A stretch of DNA of 64,000 nt from Acinetobacter brisouioides (GCF_004331075.1 NZ_SJNX01000001.1:1-64000); one strand, 5' to 3'; shown: positions 28,507 through 38,647, counted from the first letter of the stretch. A program made the numbers and translations. The notes: generated by a model from the letters alone, not told the origin.

Positions 28507-29451
28507 TTATTTTTCTCGATTACTATTAGCACGTTCAGAGAATTTTTCAATATTAGTAATCAGTGCATGGCGCTTACGCTGTTGCAGATAAATATGCCAC
28601 ATTCCTTCTAAAACTAGAATACTAACAGCACACCAAATTGGAATATAAGTAAACCATTCTTCTGCATGAATCTTCTCCCCTAAAATTACAGCAGAAATAG
28701 CTAAAAGCACAGGTTCAAGATAGCTTAATAAACCAAACAGTACCATAGGCAAATAACGGCTTGCCAAAATATAGCTTCCAAGACCTATGGCACTCAAGAT
28801 TCCCAAACCAATAATTGCAGCAATTAAGTGGGGCTGGGTAAGAAATATACTCCAAGGCAAAGTCCATGTCTGTACAAAATAAATTGCGATAGGCAACATC
28901 AGCATGTTGTCCCACCAAAAACCACCCAGATGGTCAGTTTTAATGACTTTGCGTAGAAAGAAATAAGCTGAATAGCCCAAAGCAACCAACAAGGTTTCCC
29001 ACGCAATACTACCTATGCGCCAAAATTCATGAGCCACACCCAATACAGCGCATAAAACAGCAATTTTTTGAAACCATGACAGCTTTTCTTTGTAAAAAAC
29101 GCTTCCAACCAGCACCAACACCAAAGGCAATAAAAAATAGCCCAAAGATACCTGCATGCCGCGCCCATGCATCGGTGCCCAAAGAAACAACCAAAGCTGC
29201 ACAGCAGCCAACATCGCGGTCAACAGCAGTAATAATAAAAATGTCGGCTTTTGTTTGACGCGTTCATATACCTGACGAATCAGATGAAGATCACCACTCA
29301 ACCACATAAACAGGGTTAAAAATGGCAATAATGCAATCATTCTCCAGCCAAAGGTTTGCGAACCATCAAAAATTTTAAGGAATTGACTGTAAAAATACAA
29401 AATCCCGAAAACTGTAGAGGCTAAAACAGAAAAAATTATGCCTTTAACCAC
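28507..29451 (-). CDS. rarD: RarD-type DMT-superfamily permease
   Basis: A 314-residue integral membrane protein with about ten helices and the two EamA-like halves of the drug/metabolite transporter superfamily. VKGIIFSVLASTVFGILYFY at the N-terminus and the LGYFLLPLVLVLVGSVFYKE(K/R)LS block at mid-protein are RarD marks. The transported compound is not known. It has polar ends on both sides and stands alone between gap and the lipocalin gene. Confidence 0.83.
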   Translation of the reverse strand: MVKGIIFSVLASTVFGILYFYSQFLKIFDGSQTFGWRMIALLPFLTLFMWLSGDLHLIRQVYERVKQKPTFLLLLLLTAMLAAVQLWLFLWAPMHGRGMQVSLGYFLLPLVLVLVGSVFYKEKLSWFQKIAVLCAVLGVAHEFWRIGSIAWETLLVALGYSAYFFLRKVIKTDHLGGFWWDNMLMLPIAIYFVQTWTLPWSIFLTQPHLIAAIIGLGILSAIGLGSYILASRYLPMVLFGLLSYLEPVLLAISAVILGEKIHAEEWFTYIPIWCAVSILVLEGMWHIYLQQRKRHALITNIEKFSERANSNREK

Positions 29452-29616
29452 CTACACCTCCGAGAGGAATATCACAAGAAAACATACAACAACCAAATAA
29501 TTTGAAAGCGAAAAGTAAGACGAGAAAATACGGTTTGAATTTTAAAAATTTTATACCGTTTACTCAAAAAATCACCGACAGATTATATCGAGATTTGCTT
29601 GTTTTCTGTGGTTTTT

Positions 29617-30198
29617 TTAATTATTTTTTTCCGTTTGTAACGTGCGAATCAGATCAGTGGTGTTATAACCTAGGCTTTGTGCATACTTGATATATTCCTG
29701 CACCACATCCTCCGACAAATGTGGTTCACGAGATAAAATCCAAAGGTACTTTTTCTTTGGCTCACCTACAAGCACGGTATGATAATTCGCATCAAGTTTT
29801 AAAATCCAGTAATCTCCTCGCCCTACAGGTAACCAACGTAGCGATTCTGGCAAAAAGCTCACACGCAATTTGCTGTTATGTGGTGCATTGACCACATAAG
29901 CCTCACCCTGTGCCTGCTCTAAGTGCCCATCGGTATTAATACAACTATTTTCAACACTGATATTGCCATTCACATTGAGCGTATAAACTGCCTGAACATT
30001 ACGCGCGCATTGTTTTTGGTAATACATTGGCTTTCGGGCAATTTCATACCAAACACCCAAGTATTTTGCCAAATCAACCTGCGCAATGGTCGGCATCGGC
30101 TTTTGTGCATGTGTCATCACCGATGCCCCCACTCCGAGCAGAATGGTCGCTACCATCATTTTTTTGAACCATGATTTTGTTTTCAGTTTTTTATTCAC
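29617..30198 (-). CDS. Lipocalin family protein (Blc-like)
   Basis: 193 residues: a signal peptide with a basic start and a hydrophobic core (MMVATILLGVGASVMTHA, cleavage probably before QKP), then a lipocalin barrel. The first conserved motif is GVWYEIARKPMYYQKQC and the second VLVGEPKKKYLWILSREP. Unlike E. coli Blc, no lipobox is seen, so it is probably soluble in the periplasm. Bacterial lipocalins bind lysophospholipids or fatty acids. Two cysteines in the barrel (in KQCARN and NSCIN) could form a disulfide. Confidence 0.87.
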   Translation of the reverse strand: MNKKLKTKSWFKKMMVATILLGVGASVMTHAQKPMPTIAQVDLAKYLGVWYEIARKPMYYQKQCARNVQAVYTLNVNGNISVENSCINTDGHLEQAQGEAYVVNAPHNSKLRVSFLPESLRWLPVGRGDYWILKLDANYHTVLVGEPKKKYLWILSREPHLSEDVVQEYIKYAQSLGYNTTDLIRTLQTEKNN

Positions 30199-30293
30199 TT
30201 TTGACCATCCTCATCGATCCTCAAAAAGGATTTTTACTTTTTAAAACATAACTATAATTTAGCAACCACACTGTTATGATTCTGTAAAACCCA

Positions 30294-32309
30294 TCACATG
30301 ATTAAATGGTTTTTTAACCGCACAATTTCATCTCGCAACCGAGCTGCCTGCTCAAATTGTAACTCTTTGGACGCTTTAAGCATTTCTTTTTCCAGTTTTG
30401 CCAAATGCTTGGTCAATAATTTTGGATCAGCAATCAAGTGTTGCTCGTCAGCACTTAAACTTTGCAGTTGTTGATATTGTTGCTCTGCAGGTTCATCGGC
30501 AATGATTTCACCTGTATCAATTTCCTTAATAATCTGCCGTATCGCACTACGTGGCGTAATTCCGTGTATTTGGTTAAATTCAATTTGCTTATTACGACGG
30601 CGGTCAGTTTCATCAATGGCCTTTTGCATCGAATCAGTGACACGGTCAGCATATAAAATGGCTTTACCTTTTAAATGTCGTGCAGCACGCCCAATGGTTT
30701 GAATCAACGAACGCTCGGAACGTAAGAAACCTTCTTTGTCTGCATCTAAAATGGCAACCAACGATACTTCTGGCATATCCAAACCTTCACGCAGCAAGTT
30801 AATCCCGACTAAAACATCATGCACACCTGTACGCAGCTCATGAATAATTTTGACCCGCTCGACCGTATCAATATCCGAATGCAAATACGCAACCTTGATA
30901 CCGTATTCTTTTAAATAAGAGGTCAGGTCTTCTGCCATACGTTTAGTCAGGGTAGTAACCAGTACCCGTTCATTGAGTTGCTTACGAATATTAATCTCTG
31001 ACAAAACATCATCGACTTGGGTTAACACAGGGCGAATTTCTATTTCAGGGTCAATCAATCCCGTTGGACGCACGACCTGTTCGACCACTTGCTGTGATTT
31101 TTCCAGTTCGTAATGGGCAGGTGTTGCAGTAACAAAAATAGTCGCAGGAACAATCCGTTCCCATTCTTCAAATTTCATCGGGCGATTGTCGAGTGCACTT
31201 GGCAAACGAAAACCATAATTCACCAAGTTTTCTTTACGTGAACGGTCACCTTTATACATCGCGCCAATTTGCGGCACAGTCACATGTGATTCATCGATCA
31301 GCAGCAAAGCATCTTCAGGAATATAATCAAACAATGTCGGCGGTGCTTCGCCAGCTTGCCGCCCTGACAAATGTCGCGAATAATTTTCAATGCCGTTGGT
31401 ATAACCCAGTTGTTGCATCATTTCCAAATCATAGCGTGTGCGCTGCTCAATCCTCTGAGCTTCTAACAGTTTTTCATTGGTTTTAAAGAACTCAATTTGC
31501 TGTTTGAGTTCAGTTTTAATTGTACCAATCGCACGTTGCAAGTGGTCTTGCGGTGTCACATAGTGACTTTTCGGATAAATAGTGACGCGTGGCACTTTAC
31601 GCAGCATTTTTCCAGTCAGTGGATCAAACCAGCGAATCGAGTCGACCTCGTCATCAAACAGTTCGATACGTATGGCTTGCTGATCAGATTCAGCTGGGAA
31701 AATATCAATAATTTCACCGCGAATACGGTATGTGCCTCGTACAAACTCCAGTTCATTACGACTGTACTGCATTTCAACCAGACGGCGAATGATTTCATCA
31801 CGACGAATAACATCACCTTCAACCACATGCAGTAACATTTGCATATAGGCATTTGGGTCACCCAAACCATAAATCGCCGAGACCGATGCCACAATAATCG
31901 CATCACGACGTTCTAGTAATGAACGTGTTGCAGAAAGACGCATCTGATCAATGTGGTCATTGATCGCTGCATCTTTTTCAATAAAAGTATCTGACGATGG
32001 AACATAGGCTTCAGGCTGATAGTAGTCATAATAACTGACGAAATACTCAACCGCATTGTTGGGGAAAAATGCCTTAAACTCACCATATAACTGTGCAGCC
32101 AGTGTTTTGTTATGTGCCATCACAATGGTTGGGCGTTGTAACTGGGCAATCACATTTGCCATGGTGTAGGTTTTGCCTGACCCCGTCACACCCAGTAAAA
32201 GCTGATTCTTCAGCCCTTGCTGAACCCCAGTGACCAACTTTTCAATCGCTTGAGGCTGATCGCCTGCAGGGGCATATTGGGTGACCAAATCAAAAGGCTG
32301 ACTACTCAC
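30294..32309 (-). CDS. uvrB: Excinuclease ABC subunit UvrB
   Basis: Damage-verifying helicase of nucleotide excision repair. 671 residues. Walker A GVTGSGKT at 40-47, the beta-hairpin [12 protein letters not shown] near 95, DESH box in LLIDESHVT near 340, helicase motifs [15 protein letters not shown] and QTIGRAARH, and a C-terminal UVR domain ([15 protein letters not shown]) that contacts UvrC. All expected motifs are intact. It starts 131 bases from the divergent macro-like gene. Confidence 0.97.
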   Translation of the reverse strand: MSSQPFDLVTQYAPAGDQPQAIEKLVTGVQQGLKNQLLLGVTGSGKTYTMANVIAQLQRPTIVMAHNKTLAAQLYGEFKAFFPNNAVEYFVSYYDYYQPEAYVPSSDTFIEKDAAINDHIDQMRLSATRSLLERRDAIIVASVSAIYGLGDPNAYMQMLLHVVEGDVIRRDEIIRRLVEMQYSRNELEFVRGTYRIRGEIIDIFPAESDQQAIRIELFDDEVDSIRWFDPLTGKMLRKVPRVTIYPKSHYVTPQDHLQRAIGTIKTELKQQIEFFKTNEKLLEAQRIEQRTRYDLEMMQQLGYTNGIENYSRHLSGRQAGEAPPTLFDYIPEDALLLIDESHVTVPQIGAMYKGDRSRKENLVNYGFRLPSALDNRPMKFEEWERIVPATIFVTATPAHYELEKSQQVVEQVVRPTGLIDPEIEIRPVLTQVDDVLSEINIRKQLNERVLVTTLTKRMAEDLTSYLKEYGIKVAYLHSDIDTVERVKIIHELRTGVHDVLVGINLLREGLDMPEVSLVAILDADKEGFLRSERSLIQTIGRAARHLKGKAILYADRVTDSMQKAIDETDRRRNKQIEFNQIHGITPRSAIRQIIKEIDTGEIIADEPAEQQYQQLQSLSADEQHLIADPKLLTKHLAKLEKEMLKASKELQFEQAARLRDEIVRLKNHLIM

Positions 32310-32440
32310 TCGCTTCTCTCATTATTCATTTATAAAAATAAATTGGACTGAACACAGATTATTCAAGTATTTTTTACTTGACCGCCTTACCAATCAATTG
32401 CAACATGGCAAACAAGAGCATAGCAAAAAACACAACGACG

Positions 32441-33223
32441 ATGACTTACCAGTATCATGATGAAAGCATAATTAAAAGTTTACCTGAAGACACGGTTTTT
32501 GTTTTTGGCAGCAACCTTGCGGGTCAACACAATGATGGCGCTGCTCGTATCGCACAACTGTTTTTTGGTGCAATGGCAGGCATAGGACGCGGCTGGTCAG
32601 GTCAAAGCTTTGCCATTCCAACACTAAATGAACATTTGCAGCAAATGCCGATTTCACAAATTGCGCATTATATTGAAGATTTTAAAATCTATACAGAAAA
32701 CCATCTCACTACACAATATTTTATTACCGCACTAGGCTGTGGTATTGCGGGCTATCAGGTGTCTGAAATTGCTCCTCTGTTTCAGGGCATTTCTAATAAT
32801 GTCATTCTGCCCGAATCTTTTCGCCCTTATGTGGAAAAAAATGCGAGCCGTTTATTTCCCAATCTAACCAGTAAATTACTACATAGCCTTTTTAGCCCTG
32901 AAGTGATTTTGGCAGAAGATTATGCTGAAGCCCTCAAGCACACCACGTTAAGTAAAGAACAAAAACAAATTGCACTCAAAGTACTGGAACAAAAAATGTA
33001 TCCAGAAGACCAGTACGGACGCAGTCGCAATTATGAAATTGAAGACATTTTAAAACAGATCAATCACAAGATTTTTAATTTGCCGAATCACTCCGACGAG
33101 AGTTATATCTATGGTGGTGTAATCCTCGCATTAATGGAGCTTTATGATTTCAATGAACAAGATTTTATTCGCGTCTGGAACGCTGAAATTGAAATTAAAC
33201 ACCCAATTAAACGCCATCACTAA
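32441..33223 (+). CDS. Macro-like FGSNLAG-family protein, function unknown
   Basis: About 260 residues from ATG 32441 (an ATG at 32405 is the alternative). The N-terminal 130 residues hold VFVFGSNLAGQHNDGAARIA, GIGRGWSGQSFAIPT and FITALGCGIAGY, a pattern found in a family of phage and bacterial proteins with macro-domain-like, probably nucleotide- or ADP-ribose-binding features. The C-terminal half (from EVILAEDYAEALKHTTLS) is helical and has no recognised motif. Divergent from uvrB. I cannot assign a reaction. Confidence 0.65.
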   Translation: MTYQYHDESIIKSLPEDTVFVFGSNLAGQHNDGAARIAQLFFGAMAGIGRGWSGQSFAIPTLNEHLQQMPISQIAHYIEDFKIYTENHLTTQYFITALGCGIAGYQVSEIAPLFQGISNNVILPESFRPYVEKNASRLFPNLTSKLLHSLFSPEVILAEDYAEALKHTTLSKEQKQIALKVLEQKMYPEDQYGRSRNYEIEDILKQINHKIFNLPNHSDESYIYGGVILALMELYDFNEQDFIRVWNAEIEIKHPIKRHH

Positions 33224-33272
33224 TTCATATATTTTATAACTTTTAAACTGCATTTCAGGATCGAGTTAAGCC

Positions 33273-34712
33273 ATGCAACATTTTGATTCTTCAATTTTTG
33301 ATTTAGCTCCCATTCCAATGTGGCTTGAAGATTTTAGTGAAGTCAAACAGCAATTTGATGCGTGGCGAGCGCAAGGTGTTGAAGATATTGTCAGTTTTCT
33401 ACAAGAAGACTTACAGCGAGTGGTTGAGTCAACACAAAAAATTAAAGTAATCAAAGTCAATCAAAAAACGCTTGAAGTTTTTGAAGCGGACAATCAAGAG
33501 TATCTGTGTAGCAATCTCTCGAAAATTTTTAAAGCAGATATGCTCGACACACATGTTTATGAACTAGCTGCTCTCTGGAATGGCGAAACCGAATTTTCCA
33601 GCACAGGGGTCAACTACACCCTTTCAGGCAAGCGTCTGGATGTTCAGCTTCGCGCCTCAATTTTACCAGGCTTTGAACATGATTTGTCACGTGTGCTATT
33701 TACCACCGAAGATATTACCGCTTATCAGGATGCACAGCGTCTTGAAGCCAAAAACCGTATTTTGGCAGAGTCGATGTTTACTTACTCGCCTGCTTCTTTG
33801 TGGGTTGAAGATTTCAGTCGCATCAAACGCCGCATTGACCAGATTCGTCAGCTCGGCATCGAAGATTTTCGAACGTTCCTCGATGTTCATCCCGATTTTA
33901 TTCAGCAATGTACTGAAGACATTATTTTGCTCGATGTCAACCAAGCTACCCTGACGCTATTTAAAGCGCCCGACAAGCCGACATTGTTTAAAAACCTGCA
34001 CAAAGTGTTTACACAGGAAATGCAAAATACGTTTCGTGAACAACTCATCGAGTTATGGAAAGGTAACATTCATCATCAACGTGAAGCGGTCAACTATGCC
34101 CTCGACGGCACGATTCGTAACGTTCTGCTGCAATTTACCGTATTTCCAGGATATGAGCATGACTGGGGACTGGTACAAGTTGCACTGACAGATATTACTG
34201 CACGTAAAAAAGCCGAAAATTATTTGGAATATTTAGGCAAACATGATGTGCTGACCAAGCTGTATAACCGCTCATTTTATACAGAAGAAATTAACCGCCT
34301 AGAGCGTAGTTTTGCTCGCCCTGTGTCTTGTATTTATCTAGACATGAATGGCTTAAAACAGATTAATGATGAATTAGGGCATGATGTCGGAGATGGTTTA
34401 TTACGGCGTGTTGGTGCCGTCTTGAATCAGGTTATTTTAAATACACCCTATTCCGCCTCACGTATCGGTGGCGATGAGTTTGTGATTTTAATGCCATCTG
34501 CGGATGAAGTGGCAACATTATCCACATTACAAACCATTCATGAACTGTTTAATATCGACAATCAGTATTATTCTAGCCAGCCAATTAGCATTTCAATTGG
34601 ACATGCCACCACCGCACCCAATGAAAGCATAGAAGCATTGCTCCGACGAGCAGACCAAGACATGTATTTAAGAAAGAAAAGTTTTTACTCTAACCAAAAT
34701 GCAAGTGCTTAA
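33273..34712 (+). CDS. Diguanylate cyclase with two tandem PAS-like domains
   Basis: 479 residues, no membrane segment. Two related sensory modules (about 11-155 and 171-315, offset 160) share WxEDFSxxK, VNQxTLxxF, NxL-KxF, LWxG, VNYxL and PGxEHD, and each ends in a strand and DIT-type motif as in PAS domains. A GGDEF domain follows (about 320-475), with the metal-binding Asp in YLDMNGLKQIND and RIGGDEF at 397-403. The upstream RxxD inhibitory site is not present, so product inhibition is probably lacking. It should make cyclic di-GMP in response to an unknown cytoplasmic signal. Confidence 0.88.
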   Translation: MQHFDSSIFDLAPIPMWLEDFSEVKQQFDAWRAQGVEDIVSFLQEDLQRVVESTQKIKVIKVNQKTLEVFEADNQEYLCSNLSKIFKADMLDTHVYELAALWNGETEFSSTGVNYTLSGKRLDVQLRASILPGFEHDLSRVLFTTEDITAYQDAQRLEAKNRILAESMFTYSPASLWVEDFSRIKRRIDQIRQLGIEDFRTFLDVHPDFIQQCTEDIILLDVNQATLTLFKAPDKPTLFKNLHKVFTQEMQNTFREQLIELWKGNIHHQREAVNYALDGTIRNVLLQFTVFPGYEHDWGLVQVALTDITARKKAENYLEYLGKHDVLTKLYNRSFYTEEINRLERSFARPVSCIYLDMNGLKQINDELGHDVGDGLLRRVGAVLNQVILNTPYSASRIGGDEFVILMPSADEVATLSTLQTIHELFNIDNQYYSSQPISISIGHATTAPNESIEALLRRADQDMYLRKKSFYSNQNASA

Positions 34713-34725
34713 AACAAAACACCCC

Positions 34726-34755
34726 AAGCCAGTTCTTTTTAAACTGGCTTTTTTC
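34726..34755 (+). terminator. Terminator after the diguanylate cyclase
   Basis: AAGCCAGTT (34726-34734) pairs with AACTGGCTT (34742-34750), followed by TTTTT, 14 bases after the stop. Confidence 0.85.
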
Positions 34756-34844
34756 TTAGTGGTACAGGGAAAAACCTGCTCATGCCGAGTGGCATGGGAT
34801 TACACTATGGGCATTGCATCCATCATCACAAAAAAGGAAAGGAC

Positions 34845-36233
34845 ATGAGCACCCAACTACAAGTGGTTGAGCGTTGTCGAGTATTTTTGACTGAACAGCA
34901 AATTGCCATGGGCGATGCCATCAATATTCGTCACTATACCGATTGGAGTAATTACAAACGCATTCAACCCTATGCTGTGCTCTTTCCTAAAAATACCGAA
35001 CAAGTCTCACAAATTCTTTCAATCTGTAATGAACTCAAACAGGCTGTTGTGCCTCAAGGCGGCATGACAGGCGTTGCAGGTGCAGGTATCGCCAATGCAG
35101 ATGAAATTGTGATTGCACTAGATAAAATGCATAAAATCGAAGAAATTGATCAATATGCTTCAACCATGACTGTACAAGCGGGTGTGACGCTTGAAGAAGT
35201 ACAAAATGCCGCACGTCAGGCAGGTTTGTTTTTCCCTGTCGATGTAGGTGGGCGCGGATCTTGTCAGATTGGTGGAAATATTGCCACAAATGCTGGCGGA
35301 TTATCGGTGATTCGTTATGGCATGATGCGTGAACATGTACTGGGCATAGAAGTAGTGCTTGCCGATGGGCGTGTGTTAAATTTGATGAATAAAATGATCA
35401 AGAACAATGCTGGCTATGACTTAAAACAGAATTTTATTGGCTCTGAAGGCACACTTGGCATTGTGACTCGTGCAGTTTTGAAACTCTCGGCACCACCAAG
35501 TGAACTCAGTACCTGTTTATGTGCTTTTCCTGATTTTTTATCGGCGGTGCATCTATTACGCCGTTTGCAAAAGAACCTGACCACACCGAATGCTTTTGAA
35601 GTCATGTGGGATGAATACTATCAGCTCAGCTTGTCATGGATGCAAAACAGCAGCAACCCACTGACTCAGTCCTATCCTGTCTATGCGGTATTTGATGTTG
35701 AAGCCCCTGCTGAAAGCTTGGAAAATCTGCTGGCGGAAATGTTTGAAACAGGCGAAATTTTAGATGCCGTGATTGCACAAAATCAGGTACAAGCGCAGCA
35801 ACTCTGGTTGATTCGTGAAACTGTGCCTGCTGAAATTTCTAGTACGGGACGACCATTATGCTTCGATGTCAGCTTACCGATTGGCGAATTAGGCGAATTT
35901 AAAGAAGTCTGCCAAGCGCGCTTAGACCAGCATTTTCCAGATTTGGTCAGCCTGTTCTTTGGGCATATCGGCGACAGCAATATGCATATTATTTTGGATT
36001 TAAAACATCTACCAGAAGATCAGCTTGAGTCAGTGATGACAGGAATTGATGAAGTTGTCTATGGTGTGGTACGCGAATTTAAAGGCTGTATTTCGGCAGA
36101 ACACGGTATTGGACTCCTTAAACGGGACTATTTGCATTATTCAGTCGATGAAAATACCCTGAACATGATGCGACAACTCAAACAACTGTTTGACCCCAAT
36201 CTGATTTTAAACCCGCATAAAATTTTTAAATAA
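34845..36233 (+). CDS. FAD-binding oxidoreductase, GlcD/D-2-hydroxyacid dehydrogenase type
   Basis: 462 residues from ATG 34845, which has AAGGAAAGG upstream. The FAD-binding PCMH half reads VVPQGGMTGVAGAGIANADEIVIAL and VGGRGSCQIGGNIATNAGGLSVIRYGMMREHVLG; the C-terminal FAD-oxidase half holds FFGHIGDSNMHIIL and ISAEHGIGLLKRDYL. The pattern fits D-lactate, glycolate or D-2-hydroxyglutarate dehydrogenases, which pass electrons to the quinone pool or ETF. The substrate cannot be read from sequence. It has its own strong terminator. Confidence 0.87.
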   Translation: MSTQLQVVERCRVFLTEQQIAMGDAINIRHYTDWSNYKRIQPYAVLFPKNTEQVSQILSICNELKQAVVPQGGMTGVAGAGIANADEIVIALDKMHKIEEIDQYASTMTVQAGVTLEEVQNAARQAGLFFPVDVGGRGSCQIGGNIATNAGGLSVIRYGMMREHVLGIEVVLADGRVLNLMNKMIKNNAGYDLKQNFIGSEGTLGIVTRAVLKLSAPPSELSTCLCAFPDFLSAVHLLRRLQKNLTTPNAFEVMWDEYYQLSLSWMQNSSNPLTQSYPVYAVFDVEAPAESLENLLAEMFETGEILDAVIAQNQVQAQQLWLIRETVPAEISSTGRPLCFDVSLPIGELGEFKEVCQARLDQHFPDLVSLFFGHIGDSNMHIILDLKHLPEDQLESVMTGIDEVVYGVVREFKGCISAEHGIGLLKRDYLHYSVDENTLNMMRQLKQLFDPNLILNPHKIFK

Positions 36234-36239
36234 AAAGCA

Positions 36240-36267
36240 AAAAAGCACGTCATCTGACGTGCTTTTT
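36240..36267. terminator. Bidirectional terminator
   Basis: Perfect 13-base stem AAAAAGCACGTCA / TGACGTGCTTTTT with a two-base loop as written. It lies between the flavoprotein gene and the convergent 54-residue ORF. Confidence 0.88.
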
Positions 36268-36287
36268 ACTGGTATTTCAAGGGTAAA

Positions 36288-36452
36288 TTAACGTTTACCC
36301 ATAGAGCGACGTGTGCCACGTGGTGGTGCCCAAGTCCGATCAGCATAACGCTTTGGTTTTGGACGAACATGGTTATGTGCCGTACTATCTTCTTGATCCT
36401 GCTGCGTTGGCAGCGGAAAAGGCAACTGGACTTGCGGTTTATCTTGACTCAT
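36288..36452 (-). CDS. Small basic protein, 54 residues, unknown
   Basis: Starts MSQDKPQVQLPFPLPT and ends RTWAPPRGTRRSMGKR. The C-terminal half is strongly basic with Pro and Arg, so it may bind nucleic acid or a ribosome component, but this is inference only. The ORF is in the orientation facing the shared terminator at 36240-36267, 20 bases from its stop, and lies opposite to aspC. No known family is recognised. Confidence 0.6.
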   Translation of the reverse strand: MSQDKPQVQLPFPLPTQQDQEDSTAHNHVRPKPKRYADRTWAPPRGTRRSMGKR

Positions 36453-36662
36453 ACAACAAACAAAACTCGAAATTTTGCTTATTTTAAGCTTTTTCGAGCA
36501 CCTTGACGAGTCTCGATGATCAAATAGATCTCTGTAAGTTGCATAATTTAAAATTCCTATGAATTTTTCTCATTTTGGGCGATTTGTACCTAGCATGTTG
36601 GGTTTTTTACGTTAAGATAAGATGCTTTTATTTTTTAATCCCACTAAAGAAGGAATATCGCA

Positions 36663-37895
36663 GTGGACGTACGTCTGTCAGATCGTGTAAACGCTATCAA
36701 ACCGTCTCCTACGCTTGCCGTAACAAATAAAGCTGCTGAACTCAAAGCTGCTGGTAAGAATGTGATTGGTTTGGGTGCAGGTGAACCTGATTTCGATACC
36801 CCGCAACACATCAAAGATGCAGCTATTCAAGCGATTAACAATGGCTTTACAAAATACACTGCTGTTGATGGTACGCCAAGCTTAAAAAAAGCAATCATTG
36901 CTAAGCTGAAACGCGACAATAACCTTGACTACCAAGCGAACCAGATTTTGGTTTCTTGTGGTGGTAAACAATCATTCTTTAACTTGGCGCTTGCTTTGTT
37001 AAACAAAGGTGATGAAGTGATTATTCCTGCACCGTTCTGGGTAAGCTATCCAGACATGGTGATTATCGCTGAAGGTACACCTGTGATTGTGAAATGTGGT
37101 GAAGAACAACGTTTCAAAATTACCCCTGAACAATTAGAAGCTGCGATCACTGAAAATACTCGTTTAGTGGTATTGAACAGCCCTTCTAACCCAACAGGCA
37201 TGATCTATACCAAAGCTGAGCTAGAAGCTTTGGCTGAAGTATTGCGTCGCCACCCACAAGTATTTGTTGCATCTGACGACATGTACGAACCAATCCGTTG
37301 GGATAACGAATTCTATAACATCGCAACTGTTGCACCAGACCTTTACGATCGCGTTATCGTATTGAACGGTGTATCTAAAGCATATGCAATGACTGGCTGG
37401 CGTATTGGCTACGCAGCGGGCCCTGCAAAGCTGATCGGTGCGATGAAAAAAATCCAGTCTCAATCAACTTCAAACCCAACTTCGATTTCACAAGTTGCTG
37501 CTGAAGCTGCATTGAATGGTCCTCAAGACGTACTTAAACCAATGATCGAAGCGTTCAAACGTCGCCATGACTTGGTTGTAAACGGTTTGAATGACATTAA
37601 AGGGATTTCTTGCCTACCTGCTGACGGCGCATTCTATGCGTATGCAAATATCCGCCCGTTAATTCGTGCGAAAGGCTTAAAATCTTGCACAGAATTCTCT
37701 GCATGGTTACTTGAAGAAACTGGTGTTGCAGTTGTTCCTGGCGATGCATTTGGTTTAGGCGGTTACATGCGTATTTCTTACGCGACTGCTGACGAAGTAC
37801 TTGTTGATGCACTTGCACGTATCAAAAAAGCTGCTGAATCAATTGACGGCGTAGATGCTGCAATTGCTTCAATCGAAGCTGAGAAAAAAGCGTAA
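36663..37895 (+). CDS. aspC: Pyridoxal-phosphate aminotransferase, aspartate type (class I)
   Basis: 410 residues of the class-I fold. The PLP lysine lies in GVSKAYAMTGWRIGYAAGP (Lys239). LGAGEPDFDTP, NSPSNPTGMIY, DDMYEP (with the pyridine Asp) and the substrate-binding Arg in YMRISYA near the C-terminus are all present. It resembles the AspC/AAT-I group of Pseudomonas and Acinetobacter rather than E. coli AspC. I infer aspartate transamination; a related amino acid is possible. The start at 36663 is GTG behind AAGGA. Single gene with its own terminator. Confidence 0.9.
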   Translation: MDVRLSDRVNAIKPSPTLAVTNKAAELKAAGKNVIGLGAGEPDFDTPQHIKDAAIQAINNGFTKYTAVDGTPSLKKAIIAKLKRDNNLDYQANQILVSCGGKQSFFNLALALLNKGDEVIIPAPFWVSYPDMVIIAEGTPVIVKCGEEQRFKITPEQLEAAITENTRLVVLNSPSNPTGMIYTKAELEALAEVLRRHPQVFVASDDMYEPIRWDNEFYNIATVAPDLYDRVIVLNGVSKAYAMTGWRIGYAAGPAKLIGAMKKIQSQSTSNPTSISQVAAEAALNGPQDVLKPMIEAFKRRHDLVVNGLNDIKGISCLPADGAFYAYANIRPLIRAKGLKSCTEFSAWLLEETGVAVVPGDAFGLGGYMRISYATADEVLVDALARIKKAAESIDGVDAAIASIEAEKKA

Positions 37896-37911
37896 TTCAT
37901 TACGCTAAAAC

Positions 37912-37943
37912 AAAAAACCCATCAGTAAACTGATGGGTTTTTT
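37912..37943 (+). terminator. Terminator of aspC
   Basis: AAAAAACCCATCAG / CTGATGGGTTTTTT, perfect 14-base stem with a TAAA loop, 16 bases after the stop. It also serves the convergent gene at 37983. Confidence 0.9.
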
Positions 37944-37982
37944 TATCATCTAAAGAAAAGTGTAAATAATAAAAAGGTCAAG

Positions 37983-38414
37983 TTAAACTGCACTATGTTT
38001 TGGGCGTTCTAACGCAATGAAATTAAAATAATAGGGTAAGACACGATCTAAATAAATTTCACGGATTTGTGCATCATGCTGTGACCAAGCCAACGCTTTA
38101 GCATGTTTTCCAATGCCTTGCCCTTGGATTGCAAACACAAAAATATCACTACTGGCATAGTCTTGCTGCACAGGCTGCCAGTAATTACTTTCACCTTGTT
38201 GCAATTGCTTCGCCTGATGCTCTGTCCATTTGTCACCAAACCACAGTTGCAGCAAGTCACCCAGATAAACTTTTTGCTCACTCAGAATAGCAAAATGAAT
38301 ACAAGCATCGGCAACAGGTTGATAATAACTTTGCGGATTTTTTAAAATTGAAAGATAGTTTTCTTTATAAAACTGAAAATTAGCGAAAATATCTTGGATG
38401 CGAAGAACTGGCAT
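37983..38414 (-). CDS. Soluble protein, 143 residues, unknown
   Basis: A mixed helical protein (MPVLRIQDIFANFQFYKENYLSILK, ending FNFIALERPKHSAV) without membrane segment, signal or known catalytic motif. Tyr and Trp are frequent (NYWQPVQQDYAS). It lies alone between aspC and tRNA-Asn. I do not recognise the family; it is probably Acinetobacter-specific. Confidence 0.65.
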   Translation of the reverse strand: MPVLRIQDIFANFQFYKENYLSILKNPQSYYQPVADACIHFAILSEQKVYLGDLLQLWFGDKWTEHQAKQLQQGESNYWQPVQQDYASSDIFVFAIQGQGIGKHAKALAWSQHDAQIREIYLDRVLPYYFNFIALERPKHSAV

Positions 38415-38608
38415 ATTGCCTCCGATTTAGCCATTTGTGTGCTGGCAAGTTGGGTTAAATCCACACTGTTTAAAATTTAAAACAACTTTAAACGACCTAT
38501 TTATTTTTTTAATTTAGCAAAAAAAATGCAAAAAAAGTAACTTTTTTAGATATCGCTTGAACATTTGTTTAAATATACAACATCCAAAAACCATAGCCAG
38601 ATTTTCAC

Positions 38609-38636
38609 TTGACCCTTATTAAAATCACATTATAAT
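38609..38636 (+). promoter_or_regulatory. Sigma-70 promoter of tRNA-Asn
   Basis: TTGACC (38609-38614) and TATAAT (38631-38636) are 16 bases apart. Start of transcription would fall about five bases before the tRNA. This is the clearest housekeeping promoter in the window. Confidence 0.8.
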
Positions 38637-38647
38637 CGCTGGCAGAT

